Below are positions 10,233 through 24,300 of a DNA stretch of 64,000 nucleotides, piece after piece. How positions within the stretch are numbered: position 1 is the stretch's first letter; each line of letters opens with the position of its first letter. Below the pieces are notes generated by a model. The model worked only from the letters and a program-made list of their open reading frames with translations, made no database searches and was not told where the DNA came from. The stretch spans positions 324,005 to 388,004 of the forward strand of contig NC_031771.1 in assembly GCF_001522545.3 (NCBI RefSeq), given 5' to 3'. Source of the stretch: Parus major (lineage: Eukaryota > Chordata > Aves > Passeriformes > Paridae). The position numbers and the translations under genes were made by a program.

Positions 10233-13200
10233 AGCAGGAATTATGCCTTAAAAGGACGTATTCTTTCTGCTGTGTATGGAAAATGAAAGTCTCATATATG
10301 GTACTCTGGTTATAATTATTTTACTTTTTTAAAAGATTAGATTTCAGCAATGATTGTATTTATATCTCAGAAGAATTCAGACTCTCCAGTTATGATTACG
10401 TACAGCTAAAACAGCTAAGACAAGGAAAATAAGCAAAGTCTGCATGAGAGAAGACTGTGTTTGTGCCTCACACACTTCAGCTGATCTTGAAATAAGATAT
10501 TTTCTCTGTCTACACATAAAATACATTCGTGATATGTGTAAAGGTGCACTGATATGAAACTTAGGTGAAATGCAAGCTCATGTCTGAGCCTGATAACAAT
10601 TTTATAGGGAAAGATTCTTTCTATTTATTCCTGGGTAGGGTAGTAAGGGAAGCTGTTGCCCTGGAAAAAGGCTAATTATAAGAGTCTTCTGGTAAAATAA
10701 GCTGAAGGTGCTGCCTGTGGGTGAGGGGTGTGTGGAAAAAATCCATATTCAAATTAATATGGTACTGTGCAAGAGGAAAAGGAGAGGAACAGGTTAAAAA
10801 AAGTTTAATTGTCTTGTTATTCAGGCCTGTGTTGCTTCAAGGAATGGCTCTAATCCACAATATTTGCAAACTGGGAGGTAATGTGGTTGGCTTGTATAAA
10901 AATGATAACAAACAACCACAGCAGCCTAGTGCACCTCTGGCAAAGAATGATGGACATTTTTTTATTCAAGTATAACAGAAGCACAAGCTTAGCAAATTGG
11001 CAGGCTTGAGACCACTTGGGCTTGTTTTGACTCACCTGGCTTTCTTAAATTCTTGCAATAATTAGGTCACCTAACTAGAAAGGACATGCTGATTTGTATC
11101 CAGGCTAGAAAAATGTTTGTGGCAAAATTATTTATTTATAATCTTTTCAAAGAATCAGAGACTGATATTACAATCATTATATATCCTCATGTTTGGATTT
11201 TTTTTGGTGATTGTGTGTGATCTGACTGTGGAAAGTCCTATAATTTAAACTTTTAAATACTTTTAGAAAGAGGATATAATTTTGGTATCTACAGTTTCAG
11301 TGGTGCAGTATATCAATGGTGTTTGCCCTGGTTTAAGGAACCAAGTGATGCTATTTCAATCATCCCTTATGATCCTATAAGCCTGTGAAACAAAATCCCA
11401 AATGTAGATGTGTTTGTTGAAGGGCAGCCAAAATTCAGGTCTTTCTGATGGTTCTCATCTCACTTACTGCAGCACTTAGAGCAGCATATGTTGGAGTACA
11501 TAACTTCATATGGGAAATAGCAGAGATTTATCACTGAAAACATCTGTAAACTGAAAACTCAGTGGCTTCCTTCAATCATGGGAGGACAGCCGTAGCACAT
11601 TTTTGATGCCCTGTATTACTCAACACAGATTTTTTCAACATTATTTAAAAAAGTCTACAACAGAACACTCAGAGAATATGCAGCAGTTCAAGTTAACTGC
11701 TCAGAGATACAGTTTCTAGCTTGTGTAATTCTGCACTTCTGCATATATTAAATGACCTCATTCCTTCATAGCACAGTGAAACTGCTTTCTGGAAAAGGTG
11801 TGCACGTGCCATTAAATGTGGTCTTAAAGTGCAAGTTTTAGACAAAAGAAAGCCTGTAATATAGTGTGTCAGCAAAGAGCCAATAGGATTATTTCACAAT
11901 TAAACTAGAATCAAACTTCGAGAGTTTAAATATGAAGCATAACCGTTGGTATCCATGAAAACTTTACTCAGTTGAAAATCAGAAAAAAAAAGCCTATGTT
12001 CTTGTGAAGGACTGCATGCTATGGAGTTCTTAAGGACATAATTTCTGAGAAGTATATAAATTCAAATATAAAATAAGAGTCTGTATGTGGAACAGACAAC
12101 TGTTTTGCAAGTAAATATAGTGTGTTTCTTTAGATTGAAACATAGATGCTGAAAGAGAAAACATTCATTTGTCTCTGCTTTATTGAAAGACCAAAGGTTA
12201 GATCTTACATCAAAAGAAATTGTGTAGGTGTTTGAGTGTGGTTATTTCAGCTATTTACAACCCATCTTCGGTATCATTGCCATGACTAAAAACTTTGGAA
12301 AGACTGGTGTTAAGAATAAGGTTTTAGTGGTTACTGCATCATTGAAAATGAAGCTGCAGTAGAATGGCAAGTCATGCTTCATTAGTACCAGCTTTATTTA
12401 GCATGTAGTAGAAGAATTAGAATAGACACCATTTCCCTGAAACTCTTTAAGAACCTCCCAAAAGTCACTGTCATTTTTTTAACAACTTAGTTTATCACTG
12501 AGTGATCAAAAAAATTGTCTTCTTCACTTCCTATTCTGCTTGTTATCCCAAATATCCAAGGAAAAGGGAAGAGCAAGGAAAAAACCTGGCCAACTGTTCT
12601 GCAATACCTCACTAAAGGTACATGTTTGGATGTGGAACATGTTTTTTCTGGCTAAATCCTCTGAAGCCCGGTGCTGTGCTATAGTTGGGAATGGAGACTG
12701 GTAAATCTTTTCTGGGGTCTGTCACCTCCAAGGTACAATTTGTCTGAGGCTGCTGAAAACAGGGGTAGATTCTCTTACTGCAGAGCTGATTCAATGAGGC
12801 CAATGGTGCCATCACAGTCTGTTTACAGCTTGGCTGTGGCCTGAAAATGCTGGGTGTCCATCAGCACTAGCAAGAGGAATCCAAATGGATTTGATGCCTC
12901 CAGCCAAGGGCTGTTGGCTCCATGGGTGGCAGCCAAACATATGGTGATGCTTTGGGCTGTCGGAACAGGAGCAGCTGGCTCATTGCCACTGGAGGCTTGT
13001 GCTCACTTCCCTCATTTCCTCTCTGCTTTTTGTACTGATGTGCAAAAATATTCACATCCTCCTTATACCCTGGGGCTCTAACTGAGCTGGTCAGGTAGAA
13101 AACAGATTCTGGAAGAAGCCCAGCTTGTAAATTGGGGAGTGAAGGGTGAGATCTGGTATCTTTTTTGACTGAGTGCATTGTCCTCAATAATGGTCTTTTT

Positions 13201-15466
13201 CACTGAAAGCAGCAACACTATTATTATCCCTCAATGGAGTCAACAGGAAATAAACGAAAGCCCATCTGACTTCAGAAGTAAAAATTGATTCCTTCAGTTT
13301 GGAGACGGCTTGTGTTCTTTCTATTCCTCTTGGAACGTGAGGACACAGAAACTGCTGCCAAAATTAGGATGATGCTACAAGGATATCAGAAACAGCTCTC
13401 ATAAATATCAACAGGAGGGGGAGCACAAACAAACATGGGTACAAAGGATAGTTAGTGTCTGTTTGGTTGTGCTGGGGATAAATCTTGAATAAGAGATAGG
13501 AATGTTACCCAGGTAGAGGGCACATGGTAAAATATTTTAAAGAAAGAGTATTTTGTGAAGTAGGGCAGAGTCTGCCATAGCTTAAAGAAAACCACACATT
13601 AATATCTATGAGAGCTTAGTGCTATAAGACTCTGTCTTGGCTGGTTTGATGACGGAATATTTTTTTTCTGCTGTATATTAAAAGTGCTTAATATTTTGAA
13701 CAATGAGCATATGCTTAATGTAACTCTTCACATACCTGGGTTTTAGTTCCCTCCTTTTCTCTTTTCCCTAATTAGACGTAGTTTATAAAAACCTATGTGG
13801 TTCCCTAAACCAAAACCCTCAAATGTCTTGTCTCCCATCTACAATGGTAAAAGCAAAGATTGAGAGACAATAAGGGGGATGTATCCTAGGTCAAATTCAA
13901 GAACAACTTTAACAAGAAAAATGGTACCTGGTTTAATGAACATAAAACCTGATCTCCAGAATATTACAAATGGAAAATCCACATCTTCATCTTGCTTTCA
14001 CATCTGAATTTGTTTTTAAATAAGTATGTTCTTTGATGTGAAGCATTATTAAGAGAATATGGGAGTATCAGCAGCTGGCTGTCCAAGGGAAGTCCTCAGG
14101 CCCATTTTGACCAGCTAGAGAGCAAAGAACAACAGAGGACCAGCATCATGGAACAGAATCACAGCTAAGAGCCTTAGCAATTATGGATTACAAGAACTTG
14201 TTAGGAGACAGGGGCAACATTGGGAAGAATATAGTATCCTCATGATATGTCCTGTATTACTGAGAGTGAAGGTAATTTTGTGTTCTCTGTGCATGTTTGT
14301 TTAGCTGGAGGCAATTGGGAACTAAATGATGAGTAACAGAGATGTATGTTTAAATTTAAATGAAGGCTTCAGTTTAAATTAGGATTCCAGGACTTGCAAG
14401 AAAGTTCTGTAAGAATTAGGCACTTGGAGGAATTGCAAGACTGCAAAAGGCAGTAAAATAAATGGCAGAGTCATTAAAAAATAAGAAAAAACTTTAAATA
14501 GCAGAAGTGAAAGAGCAGAGCACTGGTCTTAGTTCAGAAACTGGCAATGAACTCTGTGTAAGCAACTCATCCAGTTCCTGCAAAGAATAACAAGATGGAA
14601 ATTACAGACATTATGCAGGCCATTTTCCAGTGCTAGCACTGAAGGAAAGAAGTGGAAAGTATATCTCCTGTCACTCTCACATCCTCTGGCTATATTTGGA
14701 AATGGCATGAATAAACTCTGGAGGGAGCCGCACCCAGTCACTTCTAGCTAGAGGCAGTTTAACTGAAATGCTAGGAACTGGGAGGGAAAATCTGGGGGAT
14801 GCTCACATAGATGGGAAACCCCTTTACTTTGTGACTTGGAGTTCTGCACAGGAAGTGACCAAATGCTGCAATGATAATCTGGTTTGCTGTAAGAGCTGTT
14901 CTCTCTTCGTGCTCATGCACCAAACCCTTCTCTTCTGCCTTCCTCCCTGAGACCATACTTCTCCCATGCTAGAGGTGGGCATGAGAGGCCCTGGATAATT
15001 TCTGATGGCCAGAATATCCTCCAACGGGATACTTGTCAGCAATTTGGAAATTTTGCAAATAAATTAAAACAAAACCACCATAAAAAACTAACCAACCAAC
15101 CAAAAAAAGATGAGACAGGCTCTTCTGACTTAGTAGTCAGAATTGTAAAATTGTAAAAGAGATATCAAAGTTTCACTGAAAAGGGGCAAAGTCCCTTTGA
15201 CTCACCTCAAGCAGATGACAGCTAAAAATAATAGAATTTTAAACTAAATTTAAACCTGCCTCTCTCTGTCCCACTTTATTTGCTGTTCAGCTCTGTGCTC
15301 TTTTTTTATTCTGGTTTTGAAGTTAAATTCCTGAAACCACTACCACCAAAGTCAGGTCACATGTGTAGTAATTCAAGACTGAGTAATTTTGTGAGCCTTT
15401 TTCAATCACTCAGCTGCAGGCTTAACTGCAGCTTCTGGAAAATAAGCATTTTCTTTTTTTTTTTTT
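10233..15466. other. Intergenic, no gene seen
   Basis: About 5.2 kb of AT-rich DNA with no recognisable gene, RNA or repeat family. Reading frames are short and random-looking. Old degraded repeats cannot be excluded. Confidence 0.5.
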
Positions 15467-15479
15467 NNNNNNNNNNNNN
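15467..15479. other. Assembly gap of 13 N within a poly-T run
   Basis: Thirteen N lie inside a long T homopolymer, about 16 T on the left and 17 on the right. This marks an unresolved homopolymer length. The frames that cross it (poly-F or poly-K) are artefacts. A single ambiguous base also occurs at 44536. Confidence 0.97.
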
Positions 15480-17636
15480 TTTTTTTTTTTTTTTTTCTTC
15501 CCTGTTAAATTTTGTTCAAGTATATTTTTTTTTAATTGCATGTTTTTAAATATGTTATTCTGAAACCACCTGACTGGGCTTTTGATTTGTTTAATTTTTT
15601 GCAAGCACACTTATACTTACACTCCCCCTCCCCCTCTGTTTGCTGAAGGTGGTTGCTGATATGACAAATTAAAATGTAGTCCCAAGCAGCAGAGTCAGAC
15701 AGATACTGTAAATGACATGAGGTATGCATGTTTGAGTTGAACTAAGAAACAGACATAAAAGGTATTTTAAAATTTAAGATATTCATCCTAGCATGTGAAA
15801 GGTATGAAGTGAACTAATTATCAACTTTAAAGATGAAGGAAATATTTTGATTGGTGTAATTTTTTTTAAAACAAATACTCTGGCGTCTTGAAATGTGAAG
15901 TGGTGGGTGTTAAGGAAGCCAAACTGTGCTGGAGTCTTCTTTTAATCGCAAAAATATTCTACTCTTCTCCAAGACTCCAGTCAGAAAATGTTTTCAATTA
16001 TTACCATATGATGTCTGCGATATCTGAGAGTCACCAGTTTATGAGGAAGTGTGGGTATGATCTTTGTGGTGTCAAAATGGCTGCATCTTTTGAAGTCATA
16101 ATCACTGAGCAGATTTATATCAGCTACTATATCTTGCCAAACTGATGAACTAATTATTGCTATGTTTTGGAAAAGGCTGGCCTTTGATCTAGATACTAGG
16201 AAAAAGAACTATCCCAGCCAAAACCAGGACAGACTGTTCTACCTCATGGGAGTAAGAAACCCCTCAAAACAGAGGCCCCAAACCAAAAGAAATCCCTACT
16301 CAATATACATATGTAAAATTGTTATTAAGATAAATATCTGTTTAATATTAGAGTGTTCTTAAAAAAAGAAAATTCATATTGTGTGTTGTTTTTTTCTTAC
16401 TTTTACTCTGATTCTTCCTGGGGCCAGTTCAGGACTCCTAATGAGAACAGGGGAGAAAATATGAGAAAATAGGGAATGGGTGTAAATACTGTCACAATTA
16501 CTTGATGGAAGACCATTAAAATAACAGCTAATCAGCCATCATTTTTTTTTTTTTATATTACTTCATAATTATGTCTTCCTTTATACTTTGGGAAATAGAG
16601 AGAATTTTTTTTTAACCTGTAAAACATGAATTAGAATTTTTAACTATTAAATTAGAAATTAAACCAAGGAGAAATTGTGGTTTCAATCTAGTTAAGTTCT
16701 CTGTGAATATTCAACTCTAAGACACCAAATTTGATTTAGTTATTTACTACCAGATCATGACAGGTTTCTATACCTGTTCATTTCTCTCCCAAAAGTTTAC
16801 TAGTTGGTTTATTACACAGAGGTACATAAAGGTCAAGGAAAATAAAAACAAGATGGGCTGTATGGCAGAGAAATACATAGATATGAATCAGAATAAGAAT
16901 GATGTTAGACTTTTACTGCTAGAAAGACTGATACTCACCATCATATAAATTAGATAATATTTTAAGTAAATGCAATATTATCAGAAACTGGTAAAAAAAT
17001 AGGGGAAAAATTTGAATGGTATAAAATATTTATGCTTATTTTCATAGGCAGTCATACAACTTATCAGTTTCTCTTAGTGAGAATGTGTTCTGCTAGAATT
17101 GAAAATAGAATGTGAGAGAGAGATAAGTGGTCCATATATACATTTTTTGTCATTTAGTGTTTGTCTATGTTTTGAAGAATCTAAGTACATAATAAAATTC
17201 AATGACATACAAAAGTATTTTTCCAGTGAAAAAATTAATATTCACAATTTAAAAACACTTTGAATTACAAAAACTGTTGAAATTGTTATATTTTCATTAT
17301 TTTTTATAAGTAGAAAATGTCATTATTGACATATTTTTCTCATTAAAAACCTGTAAATATACATATTTTTTCATATTTTGAAACAAAATATGAAGTTAAA
17401 GAATAGCCAAAGATTTTTATTTGATGACTTGTAGTATATGCCCATAAATACCTTCTTTTTTCTGGCAAATAAAATACTTTTTTTTTCATAATTAAATCCA
17501 TTATACTATCCCTTATTCCATTATAATCTAAATGAGACTTCCATATATAATATTTTTAAAAATACACTTGATGTGTTGACTGTCATTGTCTTACTTTTCA
17601 CAGTAACTGTTAGACTCAAAGATCTTAGAGTTTTTT
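15480..17636. other. Intergenic, very AT-rich
   Basis: No gene or known repeat recognised. From about 16,500 to 17,600 the sequence is extremely AT-rich with many short T and A runs. Confidence 0.5.
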
Positions 17637-17694
17637 TCCAAGCTAGACAAATATTTCTAAAAAAAAGTTTCCAAGCTAGACAAATATTTCTAAA
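17637..17694. repeat. Short tandem duplication
   Basis: The unit beginning ccaagctagacaaatattt is present twice in direct succession, with about 31 bases between copy starts, and a partial third copy (acaaatatttct) follows. Copies are nearly identical. It creates a repeated peptide in a minus-strand frame that is not a gene. Confidence 0.85.
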
Positions 17695-17983
17695 AAACAA
17701 ATATTTCTCAGTGTTTTCTGACATAATGGCAGCATGTTTGTGACAGTAAATCCAACTGCTTAACTGTGTATTGCTTAAGAGAAATAATTTTATTAGTATT
17801 TAGAGAGGCATAATAGCATTTGAAAGAAAACAAACCACTTGATTTGCATTGTCTGTTTCAAATTTTTTATTTTATTTGGAAGGTCAGCATTCTCTACTAA
17901 GTGTGAATATAAATGAAAGAAATTTTATGTACAAATTGTTATGCACTACTAATTGAATTCCAGGAAACGATTGCTTAACTTCT

Positions 17984-19437
17984 TGTCATGGGGTGGCTTT
18001 ACCTTTAAGGTGGTTTTGGGAGCTACGGAAATTGAAGCTGCTGGTGGCTGATGGGAGTCTTTCTTCCTGACCAATTATCAGTCATTTCTAAGAATTGACA
18101 GCAGTTTTGACCATTAAAAAGTGAAGTCAACTTGTAACCTCCTTAAGATGTAAAGTCAGAGCACTCTTGTCTTCTTTGTTTTCTGGCTGTGAAAGGTAAC
18201 AGAGCTCCAGCTGGCCTCTCATTCCCTGCCCAGGCCATGCGGCCCGGGCAGGGGCTGGGCTGGGCCCAGCTGCTCCCGGCCGGGAGATGGGGCCTGCGGG
18301 GCTTGCCCTGGTCTCTGGCCGGGCCAGGCCGGTCCCTGGCTTGGCTGCAGTTTTTGCTGTGACTGAATTCACCAGAGACTGCTGAGTAAAGAAAGGAAAA
18401 AGCTCTTGACCTGTGGTGGGCTGAGACAGGGACCACACTCTCCAGAGCAGCCATGAGGAATCTTCCATCACAGACAGCTCCAGCCACTGCTCCGGCAGAG
18501 ATAATAGAACCATCTACAAAGCCTGGGCAAGATTTTAACCCGTTCAGTACCCAAATGAGACTTGCAGATTAATACTTTTTATCCAGAGAGAGAAAAAGAG
18601 AGTAATCAACATGTAAAGAGATTTTATAAACTATCAGAGACAGTAAAGAAAAGAATTAAGCTTCAGAAGAGGTAGAGAATAAGGAGATGCTTTATAAGCT
18701 GAAATATTTTTCTGTTAAAGCTATGGACAATGGAGATGTCACAATAAGGACTTAAAAAAACTCCTTTAATTCATGATAGAGTATATAGGGAGGACTAGAG
18801 TGTTCGAAGTGTGGATTTTGAGTAAAAAGTAGAGTAATTGTGATACAGTGAAGTGCTGGAAAAGAGTGAAGCGAAATTTGAAATTTCAAATTTGAAGCCT
18901 TGGGGGGCAATGAGAAAACTGTTTTCCAGTAGAGCTCACAGAGACAGATGAAGAGGACTTTTGCCTTTGAATAGCTCATCCTTAAAATGACATCCCTAGA
19001 CTCATGGCCCATACACACCTCAAAGTGATGTGAAATGGGAGGAGTGAATTCTGATGACAAGATCTCCAGGCAGCTAGCATCAGAAAAATAGAAAGCTATA
19101 ATAGAAATAGTTTTTCTTGTGAGAAACTCCATAGATTAGCAGAAAGAGACTTCTGTTTCTCTACAACTGATGAAAAGACTCTAGCAAGAATTGGGACTGT
19201 TTTAAACACCAAAGTTCCAAAGTTTTTGTCTCTGTTGTCATGTGAACAAGGGAATGGTGGGTAGTAGGGGATAAAAAGGGTTTTCTAGAAGTTTATTCTG
19301 GTGTTCTTATTCTTGTAGTTTGTTAATAAACTTTCTTTATTCCTTTTTAAGTTTTAAGCCTGTTTTGCTCTTGCACTAATCCATATCTCACAGCAAGAAA
19401 TAAGTAATTTTTTAGTTACTGCTTTAAAACCACAAGA
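17984..19437 (+). mobile_element. Long ERVL-type solo LTR (about 1.45 kb)
   Basis: It opens TGTCATGGGGTGGCTTTACC, resembling the provirus LTR at 62610-63248 on its own strand (TGTCCTGGGGTGACTTTAT). It carries a GC-rich block at about 18220-18360 and a TATA-like gggataaaaaggg near 19268. A poly(A) signal AATAAA is at 19325-19330. It ends at AAAACCACAAGA, where the related LTR at 35.8 kb ends AAAACCAAGACA. Identical CTTCT lies at 17979-17983 and 19438-19442, a 5-bp duplication as expected for ERVL. The terminal CA appears mutated to GA. The frames at 18127-18513 are not genes. Confidence 0.72.
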
Positions 19438-19442
19438 CTTCT

Positions 19443-20252
19443 GTTTGAGGAAACTGTCTACCTGATGGGAGAAGAAGACAAAGTTCTGTCCATTTGAGGG
19501 TGTCAATGAGCTACTGACATTCTCCTTAAGTTTTACATGCTTTTGTAAACTTAATCTTGTTTAAACTAAAGCCTAAACACAACCAAAGAACATATGCAAA
19601 CTTTCTGCTACCCCTTGCATATTCATCAGCATGTAAACAGAACCCTTGAGATGACCGTAAGGGAATGTTAACTATAATTAATCTGTCTTCATAAAGTCCA
19701 TTTATAAATTATTGCTGGTAAACCCCCTCTATTTTTAGACAGGGAAAGAAAAGCTGGCCTTACAACAAATCTAGACATTCAACAGCTATGAGGGCCCCAT
19801 TGGGGGAAAAAAAAAATATCAAAAACCCAAGAGTTCTGAGAAACCCGAGGGAGATGCTACTCATCACTGTTTCCATTCTAGGTCTTCAAAAATTTGTGCT
19901 AAATAGAGCAAGTTCAACATGAATATTAAACTGAAAATCAAGACCAGAGCTTTCGGCCTTGTATACCTATACACATTGCTTCCTGATTCCATAATGAAGT
20001 AAAAACCAGACTAACACAGGTAAAATCAGGTCTGGTTTTCATTAGAAGGGAGATGTTCATAGTCATAACAACTATATTATGTACTAATTATCAATTGAGT
20101 CAGAGACTCTTAAAAGTAGGCCTGCCTGTCCCCTTAAATATGTTTAAATCAAAACCAGCATTTACAATTTCCTTTTAGAAAACAATGAACATTGCTATTG
20201 GTTCATGAGGCTTAAAAAATAAAAAAAAAACAAAACAACAACCACACACTAT
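19443..20252. other. Intergenic, nothing recognised
   Basis: AT-rich DNA between an LTR and a CR1 fragment. No gene or repeat family recognised. A short A-rich run lies directly left of the CR1 fragment. Confidence 0.4.
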
Positions 20253-20375
20253 CACAGAATCACAGATTATGCTGTGCTGCAAGGGACCAATAGGATCATT
20301 CAACCCTTAGCCCTGCATAGCACCATCTCCAAGAGTCACACCATGTGCCTCAGAGTGTTGTCCAAATGCTTCTTG
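20253..20375 (-). mobile_element. CR1 LINE, 3' end fragment
   Basis: Reverse-oriented CR1 end: atcacagaatcacaga, then gctgcaagggaccaatagg, and the ttgtccaaatgcttcttgaa segment typical of CR1 3' UTRs. The frame at 20274-20504 is a by-product. Confidence 0.85.
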
Positions 20376-21054
20376 AACTCCCTCCTTCTCTTCCTCCCCT
20401 CTCCCAGACTGGCTTTTTTTTGGATGGTTTTTCTGGTGTCACATGAGGTGTTCAGTATTTCAATTTTCAGTGATTCTGAGAATATCTGGGGTCTAAATCT
20501 TTAGCACTTATTTTGGTTATTTTTTTGTGTTTCAGCAGTATCTACATGATACTAAACATCCCACTGTGAAATAGGCAGTACAATACATGATAAAAACAAA
20601 CTTGTCACATCATAGTGCTGGGGAGGAAATAGGTAGAAACAGGCAATCTTTGGACCAAGGGTAGTGTGAGAAAAAGACAGCTCTAGCTGATAAGGAAGGT
20701 TGTAACCTATCTTTGGGTATCTACAAAAGTCTTCAAGACTAAGTTATGCAGATTTAAACTGATGTATTCCCCAGTTTATTTACAATTTTGCAATACAGTC
20801 ACCTTCACTTCACCCCAGTAGTGCCCATATTTTCAGTATTTTAGCTAATATGAGTCAGATTTCATCTCTGCATTTTAAGTAATATTTGAATTTACTGTAG
20901 ATAAATGATGGAAAGATTTGACATTTTGATACAAGGTAGATGAGAATCTATCAATACCAGAATTACCTAGGATTAAGATGGAATTTTGACAGAAAGCAGA
21001 AATCCGAGGCAGGCTAATTAGGAAAAAAATGGTCTGAAATTTAAAATGAAAATG

Positions 21055-21333
21055 TGTCACCCTGAAAACTCAGCTTCTGAGCTTGCTGACATGGTTTTCT
21101 AAGGACTTTCCCAGGACAGTAACTGTAAACATAGATATGTGTACATTATTTCTGTTACACATATTGTGATGGGCATCTCTCATGGCCAGTGCAGTGGGAA
21201 AGTGTTATCCTGACCATCCAATCCCTGGCCATGGTAAGAAGTCTATAAATCCTGGGAGGAAAAATAAACTCTCTCTTCCTTTCACCACACCTCGACCTTT
21301 GTCCGTGTGATCTATTCATCTTCAGCGGCAACA
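21055..21333 (+). mobile_element. ERVK-like solo LTR, 279 bp, exact 6-bp target duplication
   Basis: It starts TGTCACCCTGAAAACTCAGC and ends GGCAACA. Flanks are identical AAAATG at 21049-21054 and 21334-21339. It contains a TATA-like tctataaatcc near 21242 and AATAAA at 21263-21268, giving a compact U3-R-U5. The element at 57842-58120 is the same family and exactly the same length in the opposite orientation. Confidence 0.92.
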
Positions 21334-21339
21334 AAAATG

Positions 21340-24300
21340 TTTGATTCTACTAGTACATTTCAAAAGGTTTAGTGGTTTAAACCTTTTCTTATGCCAAAAA
21401 AATCTCTGCTCAGGACAATGAAGACACTTGTAGGTTTCTCCACAAACTGGATCCTGATAGTGCACCTCATTAGGAAAATCATTGCTACACTGTGGGAGAT
21501 GAATGCATATAAATATTGTTGTATTACTTATTAATTAATGTTTATTATATTATGCTTAGACTAACAGCCAGTGGACCCACAAGAATGTTAAATAAGTGAT
21601 CATGAACAGGGACTTGGCAGATTTGAATTAGACTTTTAACTCTTATTAAATTTTCTTGTGCTTTTCTGAAGAGAATCTTAATCAATCAATCAAGAGAATC
21701 TCCTTTTCTGAAGAATCTTAAACAAAATGCTGCCATCACCTTATGATCTAAACATCCAAAATATTTTTTAACATAACAACTGTTCCAGAAAGAAATGTTA
21801 ATGAATTTTCAGCCAACATCACCAAGAACCTAAATCTTTGCCATGATCAGTGACTTGTATGATCTTTCTTCAAGCAAATTATTGGAAGCCATTTGTTTCA
21901 AAGCCTGCATTAACTGTAGCCATGAAATATTTGAGAAAATTAGGGTTTCAAGGCTTAATACTGCAAGCACAGATGGAATTCTATTGGCATGGAATAACTT
22001 AATTGGTGTGAGAAATTATACTAAAATTAAGTTTGCTAGGAAGGCAACATGAATATCTCTCCTAATGTGCCATACCTAAAATTTAAGTAGAAAGTATGTA
22101 TTATAAGTATGTAATGTAATATAATTATAAATATGTATGTAATATAAGTATAAAAATATTACTATTTTAGATGAAATTATTATATAAATAAAGATAATTG
22201 GAAAATTATTGATTGATTGATTGGAAAATCAAATCTAAATTACTTGCAAGAAGCCCACAAATACTATTTTTTGATGAAAGCAGGGTAACTTTCATGTAAT
22301 AGTTAAAATTCCTTTGGAATTCATGGAGTAGTTTAGAGGGTCAAAACCCAAAGATGCATAAACTTTTATGGAGACCAAGGGCATCAGCCTACCTTTAAAA
22401 TGGGGATGGTGATTTCATTTCCTAGGCAACTAAGTCGTAAGATGCATCCATTATGTTTTAATTTAAGCAAAGATGCAAAGTTTTCTGGCCAGAAACAGCA
22501 GTATGGATGATCACAGTCAAGTAAAATGAATTTCTTAATTTACACATAATCAGTATAACATTTTTCAAATATTATCTTCAGTGAATCTGTCCTAAGGATG
22601 TACATCCTAAGATAGATGTTACTTTTATAAATTATTTTTTTAATTTCTATGGAAGAATAAAAGAATCAATTCTTTGGTAAAGCTCCTGAAATACTATCAT
22701 ATGTGACTGGTGAGGCATGATTAACTGTGTGAAACTACAGGGGGGAAGCATCTGTGGGGTTTTTTTCCCCTCTCTTGCCTGCTTTATGGTTTGTAAATGA
22801 TAAATGAAATTTACTGGGGATACCCTGCAGTAATATTTCAAATTATGTTACAGTATACACTGTGAAAAGTATTGAGTCATAGCAGAACCAAACAAAAAGG
22901 CCCCAATTTTTTCCTTTCTGGAAAAATGTGCTGTATTAGAACATTCATCACTCAGTTTTAATATTACAGGATGCCACAATATATCAATAGGCAATTTTTT
23001 TTTAATTTAATTTTAATAACTTTAAAATTATGCCCAGTATTAATATTGAGACTTTAGAATTGAGTGAAGTTAAATGTCAGTTTTACAGTGTGACTCTGGG
23101 TAGTGGTGGATACCCCATCAGCCCTCAAAGCAAAGCAGGAGAGAGGAGCTGGAGTGGTGCATCTCTGTGGTATTACTGTGTAGACCTCTCTCCTAACAGC
23201 AACCCCCTTGCCCCCTCCCATGATAAAAAATTTTCATTTTTATTATTTTTATTTGTTAATGTTGTTGAATGATGAAAACCAAGATGAAAAAGACACAACC
23301 CTAAACCAGGACCATAGGTAGTGTCTGCAGTGTCCTTTCAGCCCTTTGAAGCAGGATCCTTTTGTTGGCTCGGGTGAGTGGTGGCTCTTTAACATTCTGA
23401 ACCTGCTGTGGCTGCTGGAGCAGTTCATCACCAAAGAATAGAAAAGGGCCCCTGGCATATCAAATAAAAAGGGGGGGAAAAAAGTGGGGGAGAAAAGGAG
23501 GAAAGAGAAAGGCAAGTGTCCAGCACACAGACTGTGCATTGTGCATGCAGGGTTTCAAGAGTCTGCCGTTAGGTATATTTCATAATGTGAAAAGACAGAC
23601 CAATTTTGGCCCCCTCGCCTTGTGAGATCAGTCCTGTCACTGCCATTTATTTTCAATCCCCCATGATTTCTGTATTGCCAACAACCCTTTTTGCATAAAA
23701 ATGAACCATAAAGGCAGTCAAAACACCTGCTTTACTGACAGCCCCGATTAAAGCTTTGATTTATCCTTCAACGTGTAAGCTGATCTGCTGTTCCTGGAGC
23801 CTGGTGCTAGTGTGTAATTCATCGGGGGCTGAAGGTCTCCTTTCTGTCTCCCCAGCTTCAGCTGTGGGCGCCTTTTGTACCTGCTTGAGAGCTGGGCTAA
23901 CTCTCAAGCTGTGGAGAACACCCACCCCAGCTGGAGGCTGGGATTTTTTCATCCCTACTTGGTCCATTTTATTAAGTGATAGTAAATTACAGGACTAATT
24001 GGAAAGCCCCCTAATGCAGGACTGCGTGTCTCTAAGGAACCAACCCCGCTCCCACTGTGGGCTCTAGGGAGCAGCCATTCCAGATGGAAAAGAATAGTGT
24101 TGGTTACTCCCACTTCATGCTTTCCCATCAGATTGACATTTGATGTGGAAATTTTTGGTCATGTGGGAACCCCTTCTTTATAGTCAAGTTTTGTTCTGTA
24201 GTCTTAAACCTTCATTTCAGAGACTGAAATGGCAGGGCTGTGCGCAGTGAACTTCTCCCCAGGCTGAAAAACTGCATGGCAGGTGGGAGGGAGCCTTTCA

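Noticed and set aside
11325..11345. ccctggtttaagg as a reverse LTR end
   Set aside because: Resembles the end of the ERVL-type LTRs, but no other LTR sequence follows.
18127..18513. 128-codon minus-strand frame
   Set aside because: Sits entirely inside the ERVL-type LTR and owes its length to a GC-rich block.
23290..23320. accctaaaccagga as an LTR end
   Set aside because: Matches the LTR terminal word but lacks an LTR start or other family sequence to the left.
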